NCBI GenBank assembly: GCA_002359185.1
Contig: DEML01000016.1
Location: forward strand, 1 to 15,561
DNA length: 15,561 nucleotides
DNA from: Planctomycetaceae bacterium UBA2671
Lineage (GTDB): Bacteria > Planctomycetota > Planctomycetia > Planctomycetales > Planctomycetaceae
Direction: 5' to 3'
Below the pieces are notes generated by a model. It searched no databases. It saw nothing but the letters and a program-made list of their open reading frames with translations, and was not told where the DNA came from. This document shows positions 1-8,751 of this stretch, one piece after another. The translations under genes were made by a program, and so were the position numbers. Positions within the stretch are counted from its first letter, which is position 1; the number at the start of each line of letters is the position of its first letter.

Positions 1-244
1 AAATAACACAGCCGCTCTGTGGTGATAATTAAATTCTTGAATTACTTTTACAATGTGTCGTCTACTTGAATCCCATGTTCAAACATCATGAACGAAGGTA
101 AAGTTTCAGAGAATTGATTAGTCGCTTGAGCCAGGGGAAAGAATCTGAGACGATAATTGTTGCGAGATCATTTCCCAATCTTGGAAGATCTGATAATCCT
201 CGCTTTTCTTCAAATTTTATTCACCTGATTAATACGAGTCATTC

Positions 245-3200
245 ATGCATCGCAAATTGCTCTCATTTGTTTTGTTTCAGCTTCTCATTCTGAGTACGAC
301 CAGCCTGCCTGCTCAGCGGGGGCTAACCGAAGTTCCGGATCCGGATCCGGAGAAGGAGCAGGCTTCGTTTCAGGTCGCGGATGGTTTTGAAGTGAATCTG
401 TTTGCAGCTGAGCCGATGATTGCCAAACCGACACAGATGAACTGGGATACTCAGGGACGACTCTGGGTGTCGACCAGCGAAACTTATCCGCATGTCAAAC
501 CGGGCGAAGATGCCAATGATAAAGTGATGGTTCTCGAAGATACCGATCATGATGGCGTTGCTGACAAATCGACTGTTTTCGCTGATGGGTTACTGCTGCC
601 GACCGCGATTCTGCCGGGTGATGGTGGTGTGTATGTCGCCAATTCCACCGAGTTGCTGCATCTCAAAGATAACGATGGCGATGGCAAAGCCGACGAAACG
701 CGAATCGTGTTGAGCGGATTCGGTACGGAAGATACGCATCACATTATCCATACACTCAAGCGAGTACCAGACGGGGATATCTATTTCAATCAATCGATTT
801 ACACACACTCGCACGTTGAAACTCCTTATGGAGTCAAACGCCTACTCGCTGGCGGAACATGGAAGTTCGATGCAAAGACGCTTGAACTGGATGTCTACTC
901 GCGTGGACTTGTCAATCCGTGGGGACTGGTGTTTGATCCGTGGGGACAAACCTTTGAAACCGATGGAGCTGGCGGACAGGGGCTGAATTATGTCTTTCCC
1001 GATACCGTTATGTTCACAGCTGCGAATGCCGAGCGAACCGTAACGGGACTCAGCCCCGGCCAGCCTAAGCATTGCGGATTGGAACTGCTGACTGGAGATC
1101 ATCTTCCGAAGGGCTGGTCGGGGTTGTATGTCACCAACGATTTTCGTGGAAATCGGGTCAACAGTTTTGAACTGTCTGAATCGGGTAGCGGATATATTGC
1201 TCGTCAAACCGATAACCTGCTCACCTCTAATTACGTCTCCTTCCGTCCGATTGATATTCTGATGGGCCCCGATGGCGGTATTTATGTCGCCGACTGGTAC
1301 AACCCGATTATTCAGCATGGCGAAGTCGATTTCCGTGATGAACGACGCGATCACGAACATGGACGCATCTGGCGGATTGTGCCAAAGGATTACAAGCCCG
1401 AGTCAATCACGCTGCCAGCCGAGGCGGAAATTGGGACGCTGGTCGATCAACTGTGCAGCGATCAAAAGTGGTATCGCGATCAGGCTCGCTATGAATTATC
1501 GACGAGAAAGCCGGAGCATGTCTTTCTGATTCTTGATGAAGAAGCCGTCGATACACAGGAACCCTGGAATGAAGCTCAATTGAAATTGTCGGGACTCTGG
1601 CTGGCAGAGGATTGGAATCTGCCGGAAGAAATTCAGAAGCGTCTGCCCAAATTACTGACGTATGACAATCCTCAAATGGAGAAGAGCGCGAATGTTCGGG
1701 CGGCTGCGGTGAGAATTGCGGGGGCTCATCCTGAGTTTGAAGATTGGATGGACTGGATGAAAGCTGCCATTGAAGATCCTCACGCGCAAGTTCGACTGGA
1801 AGCCGTGCATGCATTAAGGCATGCAGGCACACTGGAAGCGATTCGTCTGGCCGCGACGGCTGTTCGTGAGGACAATGATCGCTTTCTGGAATTTTCGCTC
1901 TGGCAGACTTTTCGGGAAACGGAACCGGTCTGGCTGAAATCGTTTCTGGCTGACCCGAATTCGATGAGTAGCAATCCGAATACACTACTGACGATTGCCA
2001 ATGCTGCACGATCTGCTGAGGTTGTCGATCCGGTTCTTAAGCTCTGGCAAGATGGTAAGATTCCTGCGGATAAAACCTCAGCCGTTTTGAACCTGGTCGC
2101 CGAGCGGGGGAATACTGCTCATCTGCAGCAACTCTGGAAAATCAGTCAGCAGCCGGATCCTCCACATTCCCAGGCGATTTTGAATACACTGGTTAACGCA
2201 GCAGAACGGCGAAAGATCAAGCCGGAGGTTTCTGAGGACGATTTGCTGGCATTGATTAAATCGGAGAATGCTCAAGTTCAAATTCTTGGCTGTCGCCTGG
2301 CTGGCTTATGGAAAGTCGTAGCGAGTCGATCGGCTCTGAAAACACTCGCAAATACAGAAACACAACCTCGCAGCTTACGCAAGACGGCTCTTCAGTCTCT
2401 CGCTCAACTGGGGGGACCGGATAGTCGGGATTACCTGCTTTCGATAGCCAAAGGTGAACAACTCAAAGCGTTGCAGGTCGATGGCATTGAAGCACTGGCT
2501 TCGATGAATTTGAATCTTGCCGTGCAGGCGGCTGTCGAAACACTCAGTCAGACAGATTCTGCAGCCGAAGTGAATGCAATTCTGAACCCTCTGCTTTCAA
2601 CAAAACAGGGGCCGAATCTCTTAACCAGAGCTCTGCAGGATGCCCATTGGAATGCCGATGTCGCCACTGCAGCCGTGCGGATGGCGAGCAGTTTGCCACA
2701 ACAAAATCCCGCTCTGGTGAGTGCCATCCGTAAAGCCGGATCATTGGAAGCGATGAAAGCCGAGCTGACTCCAGCCGAGATGCAGGAACTGGTTTCAGAG
2801 ATTACCAGCCAGGGCAATGTGCATCGCGGCGAAGAAATATATCGACGGGAAAAACTGCTCTGTATGAAGTGTCATGCTATCGGCGGAGCTGGCGGAAAAG
2901 TCGGGCCTGATCTTTCAAGCATCGGAGCCAGTGCACCGGTCGATTATCTTGTCGAGTCATTACTGGTTCCAAGCAAGAAAATCAAAGAGGGTTATCATGC
3001 CGTGCAGGTCGTTACGATCGACGGCATCGTGCTGGCTGGCGTGCCGATTCTGGAAAATCAGGATGAAATTCATATTCGAGATGCTGAAGGGAAAGTGAAT
3101 GTCGTTCCTGTCGAAGACATCGAATTGAAAAAGAATTCAACGGTTTCCCTGATGCCGGCTGATCTCGTTGGAAAACTTCGCCGAGATGAACTTGTCGATC

Positions 3201-3709
3201 TTGTCCGCTTTATTTCTGCTCTGGGGAAAACGGGAGAACTTGTCGTTTCGAAGCAGCAGTATGTGAGAACGTGGGAGGTGCTCAACCCCGGCGACAATGT
3301 GAAGGCAATCAACGATGCCATTCGCCATAACGGGATCGAACATGCCGCCACTGATGACCCGCTGCTTCCCTGGACAGCCACTTACAGTCAGGTTGATGGT
3401 TCACTGGCACTCCAACCACTGGCCTGGATGGGCAATATCGCAGCTAAGAATCTGCAGTTCGCCCGTTTTGAGTTGAACGTGATCCAAGCAGGAAGAATCG
3501 GCTTAAAAATTGATGACCCGACCGGACTCCGCATCTGGGTAGATCAAACCGAAGTCGAGGTTCAACCGGAAATCGCCGTTGAGCTTTCAACAGGTACGCA
3601 CCGCGTGACCGTTGCTTCTGAAAGTCAGGCCCGAGGTATGAAACCGATTCGTATCGAATTGATTGAGGTTGAAGGTTCGAATGGGCAGGCCGCATTGGTG
3701 AATTATTAA
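245..3709 (+). CDS. Secreted PVC-type beta-propeller / HEAT-repeat / heme-binding CxxCH protein
   Basis: A protein of 1154 residues that I recognise as the planctomycete-verrucomicrobial 'membrane-bound dehydrogenase' type joined to a Pirellula/Verrucomicrobium-type heme domain. Residues 1-24 look like a signal peptide (hydrophobic FVLFQLLIL, cleavage near LPA-Q), so it should act outside the cytoplasm. Residues about 40-385 form a propeller-like region with repeated GGVYVA/GGIYVADWYN strands. Within it lie two acidic Ca-loop-like motifs, DTDHDGVAD (99-107) and DNDGDGKAD (142-150). Residues about 400-850 are helical and HEAT-like. The heme motif CMKCH is at 873-877, in the context GxxxGPDLSSIG, and M970 (SLMPADL) is a plausible distal ligand. 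The final 165 or so residues form a separate beta-rich domain. The start ATG is followed directly by the signal peptide; the ribosome site is weak. Family members are thought to be redox enzymes or sugar/alcohol dehydrogenases, but no substrate can be assigned. It converges on another cytochrome gene. Confidence 0.93.
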   Translation: MHRKLLSFVLFQLLILSTTSLPAQRGLTEVPDPDPEKEQASFQVADGFEVNLFAAEPMIAKPTQMNWDTQGRLWVSTSETYPHVKPGEDANDKVMVLEDTDHDGVADKSTVFADGLLLPTAILPGDGGVYVANSTELLHLKDNDGDGKADETRIVLSGFGTEDTHHIIHTLKRVPDGDIYFNQSIYTHSHVETPYGVKRLLAGGTWKFDAKTLELDVYSRGLVNPWGLVFDPWGQTFETDGAGGQGLNYVFPDTVMFTAANAERTVTGLSPGQPKHCGLELLTGDHLPKGWSGLYVTNDFRGNRVNSFELSESGSGYIARQTDNLLTSNYVSFRPIDILMGPDGGIYVADWYNPIIQHGEVDFRDERRDHEHGRIWRIVPKDYKPESITLPAEAEIGTLVDQLCSDQKWYRDQARYELSTRKPEHVFLILDEEAVDTQEPWNEAQLKLSGLWLAEDWNLPEEIQKRLPKLLTYDNPQMEKSANVRAAAVRIAGAHPEFEDWMDWMKAAIEDPHAQVRLEAVHALRHAGTLEAIRLAATAVREDNDRFLEFSLWQTFRETEPVWLKSFLADPNSMSSNPNTLLTIANAARSAEVVDPVLKLWQDGKIPADKTSAVLNLVAERGNTAHLQQLWKISQQPDPPHSQAILNTLVNAAERRKIKPEVSEDDLLALIKSENAQVQILGCRLAGLWKVVASRSALKTLANTETQPRSLRKTALQSLAQLGGPDSRDYLLSIAKGEQLKALQVDGIEALASMNLNLAVQAAVETLSQTDSAAEVNAILNPLLSTKQGPNLLTRALQDAHWNADVATAAVRMASSLPQQNPALVSAIRKAGSLEAMKAELTPAEMQELVSEITSQGNVHRGEEIYRREKLLCMKCHAIGGAGGKVGPDLSSIGASAPVDYLVESLLVPSKKIKEGYHAVQVVTIDGIVLAGVPILENQDEIHIRDAEGKVNVVPVEDIELKKNSTVSLMPADLVGKLRRDELVDLVRFISALGKTGELVVSKQQYVRTWEVLNPGDNVKAINDAIRHNGIEHAATDDPLLPWTATYSQVDGSLALQPLAWMGNIAAKNLQFARFELNVIQAGRIGLKIDDPTGLRIWVDQTEVEVQPEIAVELSTGTHRVTVASESQARGMKPIRIELIEVEGSNGQAALVNY

Positions 3710-3715
3710 TTTTTC

Positions 3716-3729
3716 AATAAGATCTTATT
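3716..3729. other. 14-bp palindrome at the junction of convergent genes
   Basis: AATAAGATCTTATT reads the same on both strands and fills most of the 19 bases between the two cytochrome stop codons, its last base touching the PSD1 stop. As RNA it can form only a short AT-rich stem with a GATC loop, so it is a weak candidate for a bidirectional end signal. There is no room for a larger terminator here. Confidence 0.35.
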
Positions 3730-6164
3730 CATCGCACATACAGAAACTCTGGTGACAGACAGACGATCCATAAAAGATCCTGAATTGACTCTAACGTCGG
3801 TTCTACTCCCAGTTCTGTGAGCAGGATTTCCTGCTCCTCCGGACTTGGTTTTCTGCTGTAAGCAAATTCGTAAACGAATTCAATCAATCCCTCAGGATTA
3901 CCCTGGAATTGCTGTTGAAGATGCGATGCCCCTGCAGCCAGCGATTTCATCAGAGTTTCGCCGTTGGCAAGATTGATTGCTTCGAGGGTTGTCAATTCCT
4001 GGGGACGAGACGTAACGATTTGATCGCGGTTCGGGCGGCCGAGAGCCGTCATGAGGAAATCGTTCTTCATCAACGCGGCTCGAACCATTGCCGGCTGCTG
4101 ATCGGACAAGCCTAACGCAAGTGATTCACGAATCGGCTGGGCGGTCGATTTTGTCCAGACGGATAAGGCAGGCACATTTGTGACTGGCTGCCAGGTTCCT
4201 GCGATTCGTCCCAGTCGTCCTTCCCTAGGTTCATTTAAAGTCGGATTCCACTCCCAGGTGGAATCGCTGGTCAGTGTGGTTGTCTCTCCACTGGGGTGGA
4301 GCAGTCGAGCTTCGAAAAAGAAACCGGCTGCGTTGGGTGTGGATCCTTCATTCGTTGCCCGGATGACAATCTGATTCCCGCCGACTTTCAAGTGAGGCCG
4401 CAGAATTACGGTAGTCGGTTGTTGCCAGTCTTTATTATGTGCGACCTCTTTGCCATTCACATACACGATGGCAGCATTGTCACAACTGAGTACACCGACG
4501 GCTCTTTCCGGCAGTTCATCGAGAGTAAAACTCTTTCGCAGCATGATCGATTCCCCGGCGGGAGGAATCTTTCCTTCAGCTGCAGAATCTCCCCAGATCC
4601 ATTCCGCGGTCAAGTTGAGTTGTCTCGTTTCTTCTTCGTCTGCAAGATTTCGAATGATGGGAGCATCGATATTATTGGGAGCCGAGTCGGTTAATTGCCA
4701 GACGGCATCCAGAAATTGCTCAGCTGTCAAACGTCTTGGGCGCGGGCCTCGATAAACATAGTCAGAGTCCGATTCCTGCTGTACCGATTTCATTTGCGAT
4801 TGATACGCCTGCGATGTGGCGATGTGGGCAAGCAGTTGTTTCAAATCGTAATCGTGTTCGGCCAGATAACTCGCCAGGTAATCGAGTAAATCGGCATTCC
4901 AGGGTTCGGTGTGCATGGCATCGACTGGATGCACAATGCCGTGGCCCATCAACTGGTTCCATAATCGATTGGCAATTGTGCGGGTGAGTCGTCCGTTGTC
5001 GGGATGAGTCATCAGGTTCGCGAGTTGCTGCAAGCGTTCGTCACGAGGGGCAGAGGCATCAATATCGCCGAGTTCCGGAAAGATCCAATGGGCCTGAGCC
5101 TGTTCGCCGGTTGGTTTGTCACAACGGTGAATTTCAAGAGGGCGTTCCGAATAAATCGCAGCCAGTCCATAAGCTTCGCTCAATTTCCAGCGGTCAATGA
5201 AACTATCGTGGCACGATGCACATTTCATATTGATGCCCATCAGTGATTGCGAAATGCTTTGGGAGAACTGGATTTCGACCGTTTGCCCGGCACTCACTTC
5301 GCCCCGCCATTTAATACCATCGATAAACCCTCGACTTTCGCCGGAAGGGGGAGCGATCAATTCGCGAACGAATTCGTCATAGGGTTTGTTGTTGAGCAGG
5401 GCCGCGTAGAGCCAGCCGCTGATTTGACTACGCCCCCCCGTAATAAATCCCGTCCCTGTATAATCGTTTCGCAACAAATCGTTCCAAAATGTCAGCCAGT
5501 GGTCAGCATAGGCAATCGGATTATCGAGCAGATTGTGAATCAACTGTTCCCGTTTATCTGGAGACTGATCCTGCAGAAACTGATCGCGTAGTTCTGGCGT
5601 CGGCAGCAGGCCTGTCAAATCAAGGGAAGCTCTTCGCAGGAATGCTTCGTCGGAAATCGGTGCGGGAATCGCTACGGAATGTTCGCTGAGATAGTGATCG
5701 AGAATGCGATCGATCGGATGCGTGCGACCTGCTTGGGCAACCGGCAATTCCGGCTTGCGGGGCAGCAGCGGAGGCTCATAAGTGGATTCTGCAAAAGTGA
5801 AGCCCGCTTCCCAGGGCATTCCCTCTTTGACCCAGCGAGTGAGTAACGCAATTTCAGCAGGAGAAACCCGATCCTTCTCGAACGGCGGCATCTGCAATTC
5901 GGGGTCGGGGGAGTTGATCAAATCTAGAAAATAACTCGATTCAGGTTTACCCGGGATGGCCGCTTCGCTTTCGAGAAAGAGAGCCCGGGTATTAATCGAG
6001 AATCCCCCCTTCACATTCGATTTCCCATGACACTCGACACAATGCTTTTTAAGTATCGGCACGATCTCATGTGAAAAATCGAGGGGTTTGAGATCTTCCG
6101 CTTTCGCATTTTCGAGTGCTGTCACGATCAGGCAGATGAAAAATAAAAAATGGATATACCGCAT
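3729..6164 (-). CDS. Secreted planctomycete cytochrome, PSCyt1-DUF1549-DUF1553 (PSD1) protein
   Basis: A protein of 811 residues from the chosen start. Residues 1-22 are a clean signal peptide (FLFFICLIVTAL, cleavage AKA-E). PSCyt1 follows, with heme motif CVECH at 42-46. DUF1549 (PSCyt2) covers about 149-350, with ASLDLTGLLPTPE and a second heme-type motif, CASCH, at 315-319. DUF1553 (PSD1) begins near 387 (NGRLTRTIANRLWNQL) and includes RRLTAEQFLDAVW near 475-490. It is interrupted at about 517-655 by a beta-sandwich-like segment (WIWGDSA, YVNGKEVA), then resumes with GRPNRDQIVTSRPQELTTLEAINLANG to the end. The reading frame stays open upstream to 6506, but that part lies inside thiL and lacks a signal peptide, so the start at 6164 is far better. 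Genes of this family often neighbour DUF1501 genes; none is seen here. It is presumably periplasmic and di-heme; the reaction is unknown. It may be co-transcribed with thiL, 46 bases upstream. Confidence 0.93.
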   Translation of the reverse strand: MRYIHFLFFICLIVTALENAKAEDLKPLDFSHEIVPILKKHCVECHGKSNVKGGFSINTRALFLESEAAIPGKPESSYFLDLINSPDPELQMPPFEKDRVSPAEIALLTRWVKEGMPWEAGFTFAESTYEPPLLPRKPELPVAQAGRTHPIDRILDHYLSEHSVAIPAPISDEAFLRRASLDLTGLLPTPELRDQFLQDQSPDKREQLIHNLLDNPIAYADHWLTFWNDLLRNDYTGTGFITGGRSQISGWLYAALLNNKPYDEFVRELIAPPSGESRGFIDGIKWRGEVSAGQTVEIQFSQSISQSLMGINMKCASCHDSFIDRWKLSEAYGLAAIYSERPLEIHRCDKPTGEQAQAHWIFPELGDIDASAPRDERLQQLANLMTHPDNGRLTRTIANRLWNQLMGHGIVHPVDAMHTEPWNADLLDYLASYLAEHDYDLKQLLAHIATSQAYQSQMKSVQQESDSDYVYRGPRPRRLTAEQFLDAVWQLTDSAPNNIDAPIIRNLADEEETRQLNLTAEWIWGDSAAEGKIPPAGESIMLRKSFTLDELPERAVGVLSCDNAAIVYVNGKEVAHNKDWQQPTTVILRPHLKVGGNQIVIRATNEGSTPNAAGFFFEARLLHPSGETTTLTSDSTWEWNPTLNEPREGRLGRIAGTWQPVTNVPALSVWTKSTAQPIRESLALGLSDQQPAMVRAALMKNDFLMTALGRPNRDQIVTSRPQELTTLEAINLANGETLMKSLAAGASHLQQQFQGNPEGLIEFVYEFAYSRKPSPEEQEILLTELGVEPTLESIQDLLWIVCLSPEFLYVR

Positions 6165-6210
6165 GAGACTTTGCGTTTCTATGTCTGTATAAAGCTTACA
6201 TCTGGATTGG

Positions 6211-7137
6211 CTAAGAATCTTCATGGAATTTGTGAACAAATCCCTGCAATGAGCATGGGCTTTTATGACCCTGTTCGTCAACCAAGAGACAGCCGAGCGT
6301 TTCTGTGATGATGCCAACTGGGATGATATTGACTGGGCACGACTGGAGATTAAGAACTTTTTCCAACTCTGCAGGTGACATTGTCCAGAGTAACTCGAAA
6401 TCCTCACCATCACTGAGGGCATGATCGAGCGGAGAGATCCCATCGACAGACTGTCCAACGTCTTCTGAAATGGGAATTTTTTCAGCAAAAATCTCGGCTC
6501 CGACACTGCTCTCTTCCAGAATATGGCCTAGATCGGAAATCAGGCCATCGCTGAGATCGATCATCGAAGTCACTCTTGCATTTTTGCGGAGCCACTTCGC
6601 TTCAGAAATGCGAGGTGTGAAAGTGAATTGTCTGCCGAAGATGCTTCCCCCAAGAGGACCACTGACGCAAATCCGATCACCCGGCTGCGCACCGCTGCGT
6701 AGAATCGCTTGACCCTGCTCGACTTCTCCATAGATTAAAACATTTACTGCCAGCGGGTTAGACCAGGTGTTTGTATCGCCCCCGGCAATGGGAATCTGAA
6801 ATTCCTGAGCAGCGTGAACCAGTTCCTGAAATAATTGTCTGGCACGCTGTGCATTCCAGATTTTGGGAAAGACTAAACTGATAAAAGCAGCGGTGGGTGT
6901 GCCCGCCATGGCTGCGATATCCGAAACATTAACGGCCAGCGATTTGCGGGCAATCATTTTCAGGGAATGGACTTCAGTTCGAAAATGAACCCCATCGAGC
7001 AGGAGATCCGTCGTCACGAGTGTTTCAAATCCGGCTCGCTGAGGTAAAATTGCACAGTCATCTCCAATTCCAAGATTGACTCTGCTATCATACTTCTGCA
7101 ATGATTTGAGTTCCTCGATCAATTCAAACTCAACCAC
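6211..7137 (-). CDS. thiL: Thiamine-monophosphate kinase
   Basis: A cytoplasmic enzyme of 308 residues that phosphorylates thiamine monophosphate with ATP to thiamine diphosphate, the last step of cofactor synthesis. The ThiL/PurM-like signature is intact: GIGDDCA (23-29), TTDLLLDGVHF (42-52), KSLAVNVSDIAAMAG (65-79), GGDTN (119-123), RSGAQPGDRICVSGPLGGS (147-165), DLSDGLISDLGHI (194-206) and DGEDFELLW (243-251). The Mg-ATP-binding aspartates D26, D27, D44, D73, D121 and D197 are present. The segment after GPLGGS is shorter than in E. coli ThiL, reading FGRQFTFTPR, a form I associate with planctomycetes. The start is GTG at 7137: it gives the expected VEFELIEEL amino end, and AAGGAT lies 7 bases upstream as a good ribosome-binding site. 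The gene is divergent from the efflux adaptor and lies upstream of the PSD1 cytochrome gene on the same strand. No TPP riboswitch is evident in the short leader, as expected for a salvage/terminal-step gene. Confidence 0.96.
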   Translation of the reverse strand: MVEFELIEELKSLQKYDSRVNLGIGDDCAILPQRAGFETLVTTDLLLDGVHFRTEVHSLKMIARKSLAVNVSDIAAMAGTPTAAFISLVFPKIWNAQRARQLFQELVHAAQEFQIPIAGGDTNTWSNPLAVNVLIYGEVEQGQAILRSGAQPGDRICVSGPLGGSIFGRQFTFTPRISEAKWLRKNARVTSMIDLSDGLISDLGHILEESSVGAEIFAEKIPISEDVGQSVDGISPLDHALSDGEDFELLWTMSPAELEKVLNLQSCPVNIIPVGIITETLGCLLVDEQGHKSPCSLQGFVHKFHEDS

Positions 7138-7144
7138 AAACGCT

Positions 7145-7150
7145 ATCCTT
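7145..7150 (-). promoter_or_regulatory. Ribosome-binding site of thiL
   Basis: Read on the minus strand, AAGGAT lies 7 bases before a GTG codon. It supports GTG at 7137 as the thiL start, which is also where the family's conserved amino terminus begins. It is one of the few clear Shine-Dalgarno-like sites in the window; most other genes here have weak sites. Confidence 0.6.
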
Positions 7151-7208
7151 ACCAGTGGGCCTGTGCATTCAGCATCTCACAGAACCTCTTTGAATTAATG
7201 ACATCACC

Positions 7209-8630
7209 ATGCAACACTACTTGATGCGTCAGTTGTTTATCAGACTACAACAATACAAATCTCTTCATACTCAATTCTCTCAGGCTCTCCGAGGCTTGGC
7301 AACTCTGGGTGTGATTCTGACATTAATGGTCAGTCAGGCGAATGCTCAGTTCGGCCCTTCTCCGGTGGTTGTTTCCCCAGTGATCAAAGAACAAGTTGCG
7401 GTGGGGCAGAATTTTGTCGGCACTGTTCGCCCGATGAAAACCGCAGCGGTCGGAAGTGCAGTGAATGGTCGGGTTTCTGAATTCCCCGTCAATGAAGGGG
7501 ATTATATTGAAGCAGGATCCGCTCTGGCTCAATTATTAACTGAAACTATTCGATTAGAGCATGAGGCTGCTGTTCACGAACAGACATTACGTGAAGAAGA
7601 ATTGCAGGAACTGGAAAACGGTTCGCGGCCAGAAGAAATCAGCCGGGCCAAAGCCGCCCTGGCTGCTGCGAAAGCTGCTAAGGATTACAACGAGAAAAAG
7701 AAACAACGAGCCGAAGATCTTTACGGGCGCGGAGCGATTAATTCTGATGAAATTCAGTTAATCTTATCCGACTATATCCAAGCCGAACAGATGTATGTGC
7801 AAATGTCCGAAGCTTACGACTTAGTCGTCCAAGGTCCTCGAAAAGAACAGGTTGCTCAAGCTCGTGCACAGGTTGCAATTCGCAAAGCAGTTGCTAATCG
7901 ACTGGCTGACCAATTAAAGAAACATACGATCCGCACCCCATTTAATGGATTTGTCTCAGCCGAGCATACTGAAGTCGGTCAGTGGGTCAGTCAGGGAGAA
8001 CTGGTTGCCGAGGTGATCGAACTCGACTTTGTCGATGTCGAAGCTTATGTACCTGAACAATACATTGCCTACATCCGCAAGGGGCAGGAAGTCACCGTCG
8101 AGATTCCGGCTTTGCAGGACCACTTGTTCACAGGAACCGTGGAATTGATCATCCCCCAGGCTGATACACGCTCCCGAACCTTTCCCGTTAAAGTTCGTGT
8201 CAAAAACACCATTGAAATTTCTGAACTGACTCAAGATGAAGCTGGAAATAAGATCATCAAAGCAAATCCTCTGATCAAATCGGGAATGCAGGCTCGGGTT
8301 CATCTGCCCACTGGAAACAAAGCAGAAGCCCTCCTGTTGCCGAAAGATGCTCTGGTTCTGGGAGGACCACAACGGATTGTCTATGTCGTTGTCCCTGGCA
8401 AAGAAAAAGAACCGGCTACCGTGAAACCGGTTCCTGTCGTCATCGGTGTTGCCAATGGCGACCATATTGTCGTTCAAGGCGAACTCAATGAGGGGGATCA
8501 GGTTGTGATCCGCGGCAACGAACGCCTACGTCCCGGTCAGCAGGTTGTGCCTCAGCCTGAGAAAACGGAAACTCAAGCGACAAATCAAGCCAATGGTAGT
8601 GAACTGACCGCACCACCAGCACCTAATTAA
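7209..8630 (+). CDS. RND efflux periplasmic adaptor subunit (HlyD/membrane-fusion family)
   Basis: A protein of 473 residues that should link an inner-membrane RND pump to an outer-membrane channel. The amino end has a long charged stretch followed by a hydrophobic segment (LRGLATLGVILTLMVS) and cleavage near ANA-Q (46/47). There is no lipobox, so it is probably a signal peptide or an uncleaved anchor. The first lipoyl half lies near 75-109 (GRVSEFPVNEGDYIEAGSALAQL). An alpha-helical hairpin rich in Ala, Glu and Lys spans about 110-236. The second lipoyl half follows (TIRTPFNGFVSAEHTEVGQWV, 240-260), then beta-barrel and membrane-proximal domains ending GDQVVIRGNERLRPGQQVV. The tail is Gln/Thr/Pro rich. 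ATG at 7224 (MRQLF) is an alternative start that would shorten the charged region; neither has a good ribosome site. The permease gene follows after 121 bases containing a REP-like pair. The substrate is unknown. Confidence 0.93.
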   Translation: MQHYLMRQLFIRLQQYKSLHTQFSQALRGLATLGVILTLMVSQANAQFGPSPVVVSPVIKEQVAVGQNFVGTVRPMKTAAVGSAVNGRVSEFPVNEGDYIEAGSALAQLLTETIRLEHEAAVHEQTLREEELQELENGSRPEEISRAKAALAAAKAAKDYNEKKKQRAEDLYGRGAINSDEIQLILSDYIQAEQMYVQMSEAYDLVVQGPRKEQVAQARAQVAIRKAVANRLADQLKKHTIRTPFNGFVSAEHTEVGQWVSQGELVAEVIELDFVDVEAYVPEQYIAYIRKGQEVTVEIPALQDHLFTGTVELIIPQADTRSRTFPVKVRVKNTIEISELTQDEAGNKIIKANPLIKSGMQARVHLPTGNKAEALLLPKDALVLGGPQRIVYVVVPGKEKEPATVKPVPVVIGVANGDHIVVQGELNEGDQVVIRGNERLRPGQQVVPQPEKTETQATNQANGSELTAPPAPN

Positions 8631-8642
8631 AGATTAAGCGAA

Positions 8643-8697
8643 GTAGGACAGGCATCTTGCCTGTCTTGTTTACTGACAGGCAAGATGCCTGTCCTAC
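8643..8697. repeat. BIME-like pair of inverted REP hairpins between adaptor and permease genes
   Basis: Two 23-bp arms (8643-8665 and 8675-8697) are perfect reverse complements separated by a 9-base loop. Each arm is itself a near-palindrome: GACAGGCA, a 3-base loop, then TGCCTGTC. Each is preceded at its outer edge by GTAG. A GTAG foot plus a short hairpin, present twice head to head, is the layout of bacterial REP sequences arranged as BIMEs and mobilised by RAYT (Y1 IS200-like) transposases. That assignment is from architecture only; no transposase gene is in the window. Lying between stop and start codons of two linked genes, the transcribed form would fold into a strong hairpin that could stabilise upstream mRNA or lower expression of the permease. 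Confidence 0.85.
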
Positions 8698-8751
8698 ATT
8701 CGTATTGGAGCAATCCAATCGAGATCAAAGATACAAAATGGTAAGACTCTC

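Noticed and set aside
126..197. GATAAT-like -10 boxes upstream of the CxxCH gene
   Set aside because: GATAAT occurs at 152-157 and 192-197, but neither has a convincing -35 at normal spacing; TTGAGC at 126 would need a 20-base spacer.
337..349. Tandem CCGGAT units near the start of the first gene
   Set aside because: They simply encode the Pro-Asp-Pro-Asp-Pro-Glu run after the signal peptide and are too short to be a meaningful repeat.
1407..2009. Minus-strand open frame of 200 codons within the CxxCH gene
   Set aside because: It is antisense to a well-supported coding region, has low-complexity composition (Pro, Ser, Arg) and no recognisable domain.
6165..6506. Upstream in-frame extension of the PSD1 cytochrome reading frame (114 residues)
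   Set aside because: It lies mostly inside the conserved carboxyl half of thiL on the same strand in another frame, has no family similarity, and would bury the clear signal peptide that begins at 6164.
8643..8697. Intrinsic terminator or CRISPR-like repeat
   Set aside because: No T run follows the hairpin, and there is no series of spaced repeats; the two GTAG-bearing arms fit a REP pair better.
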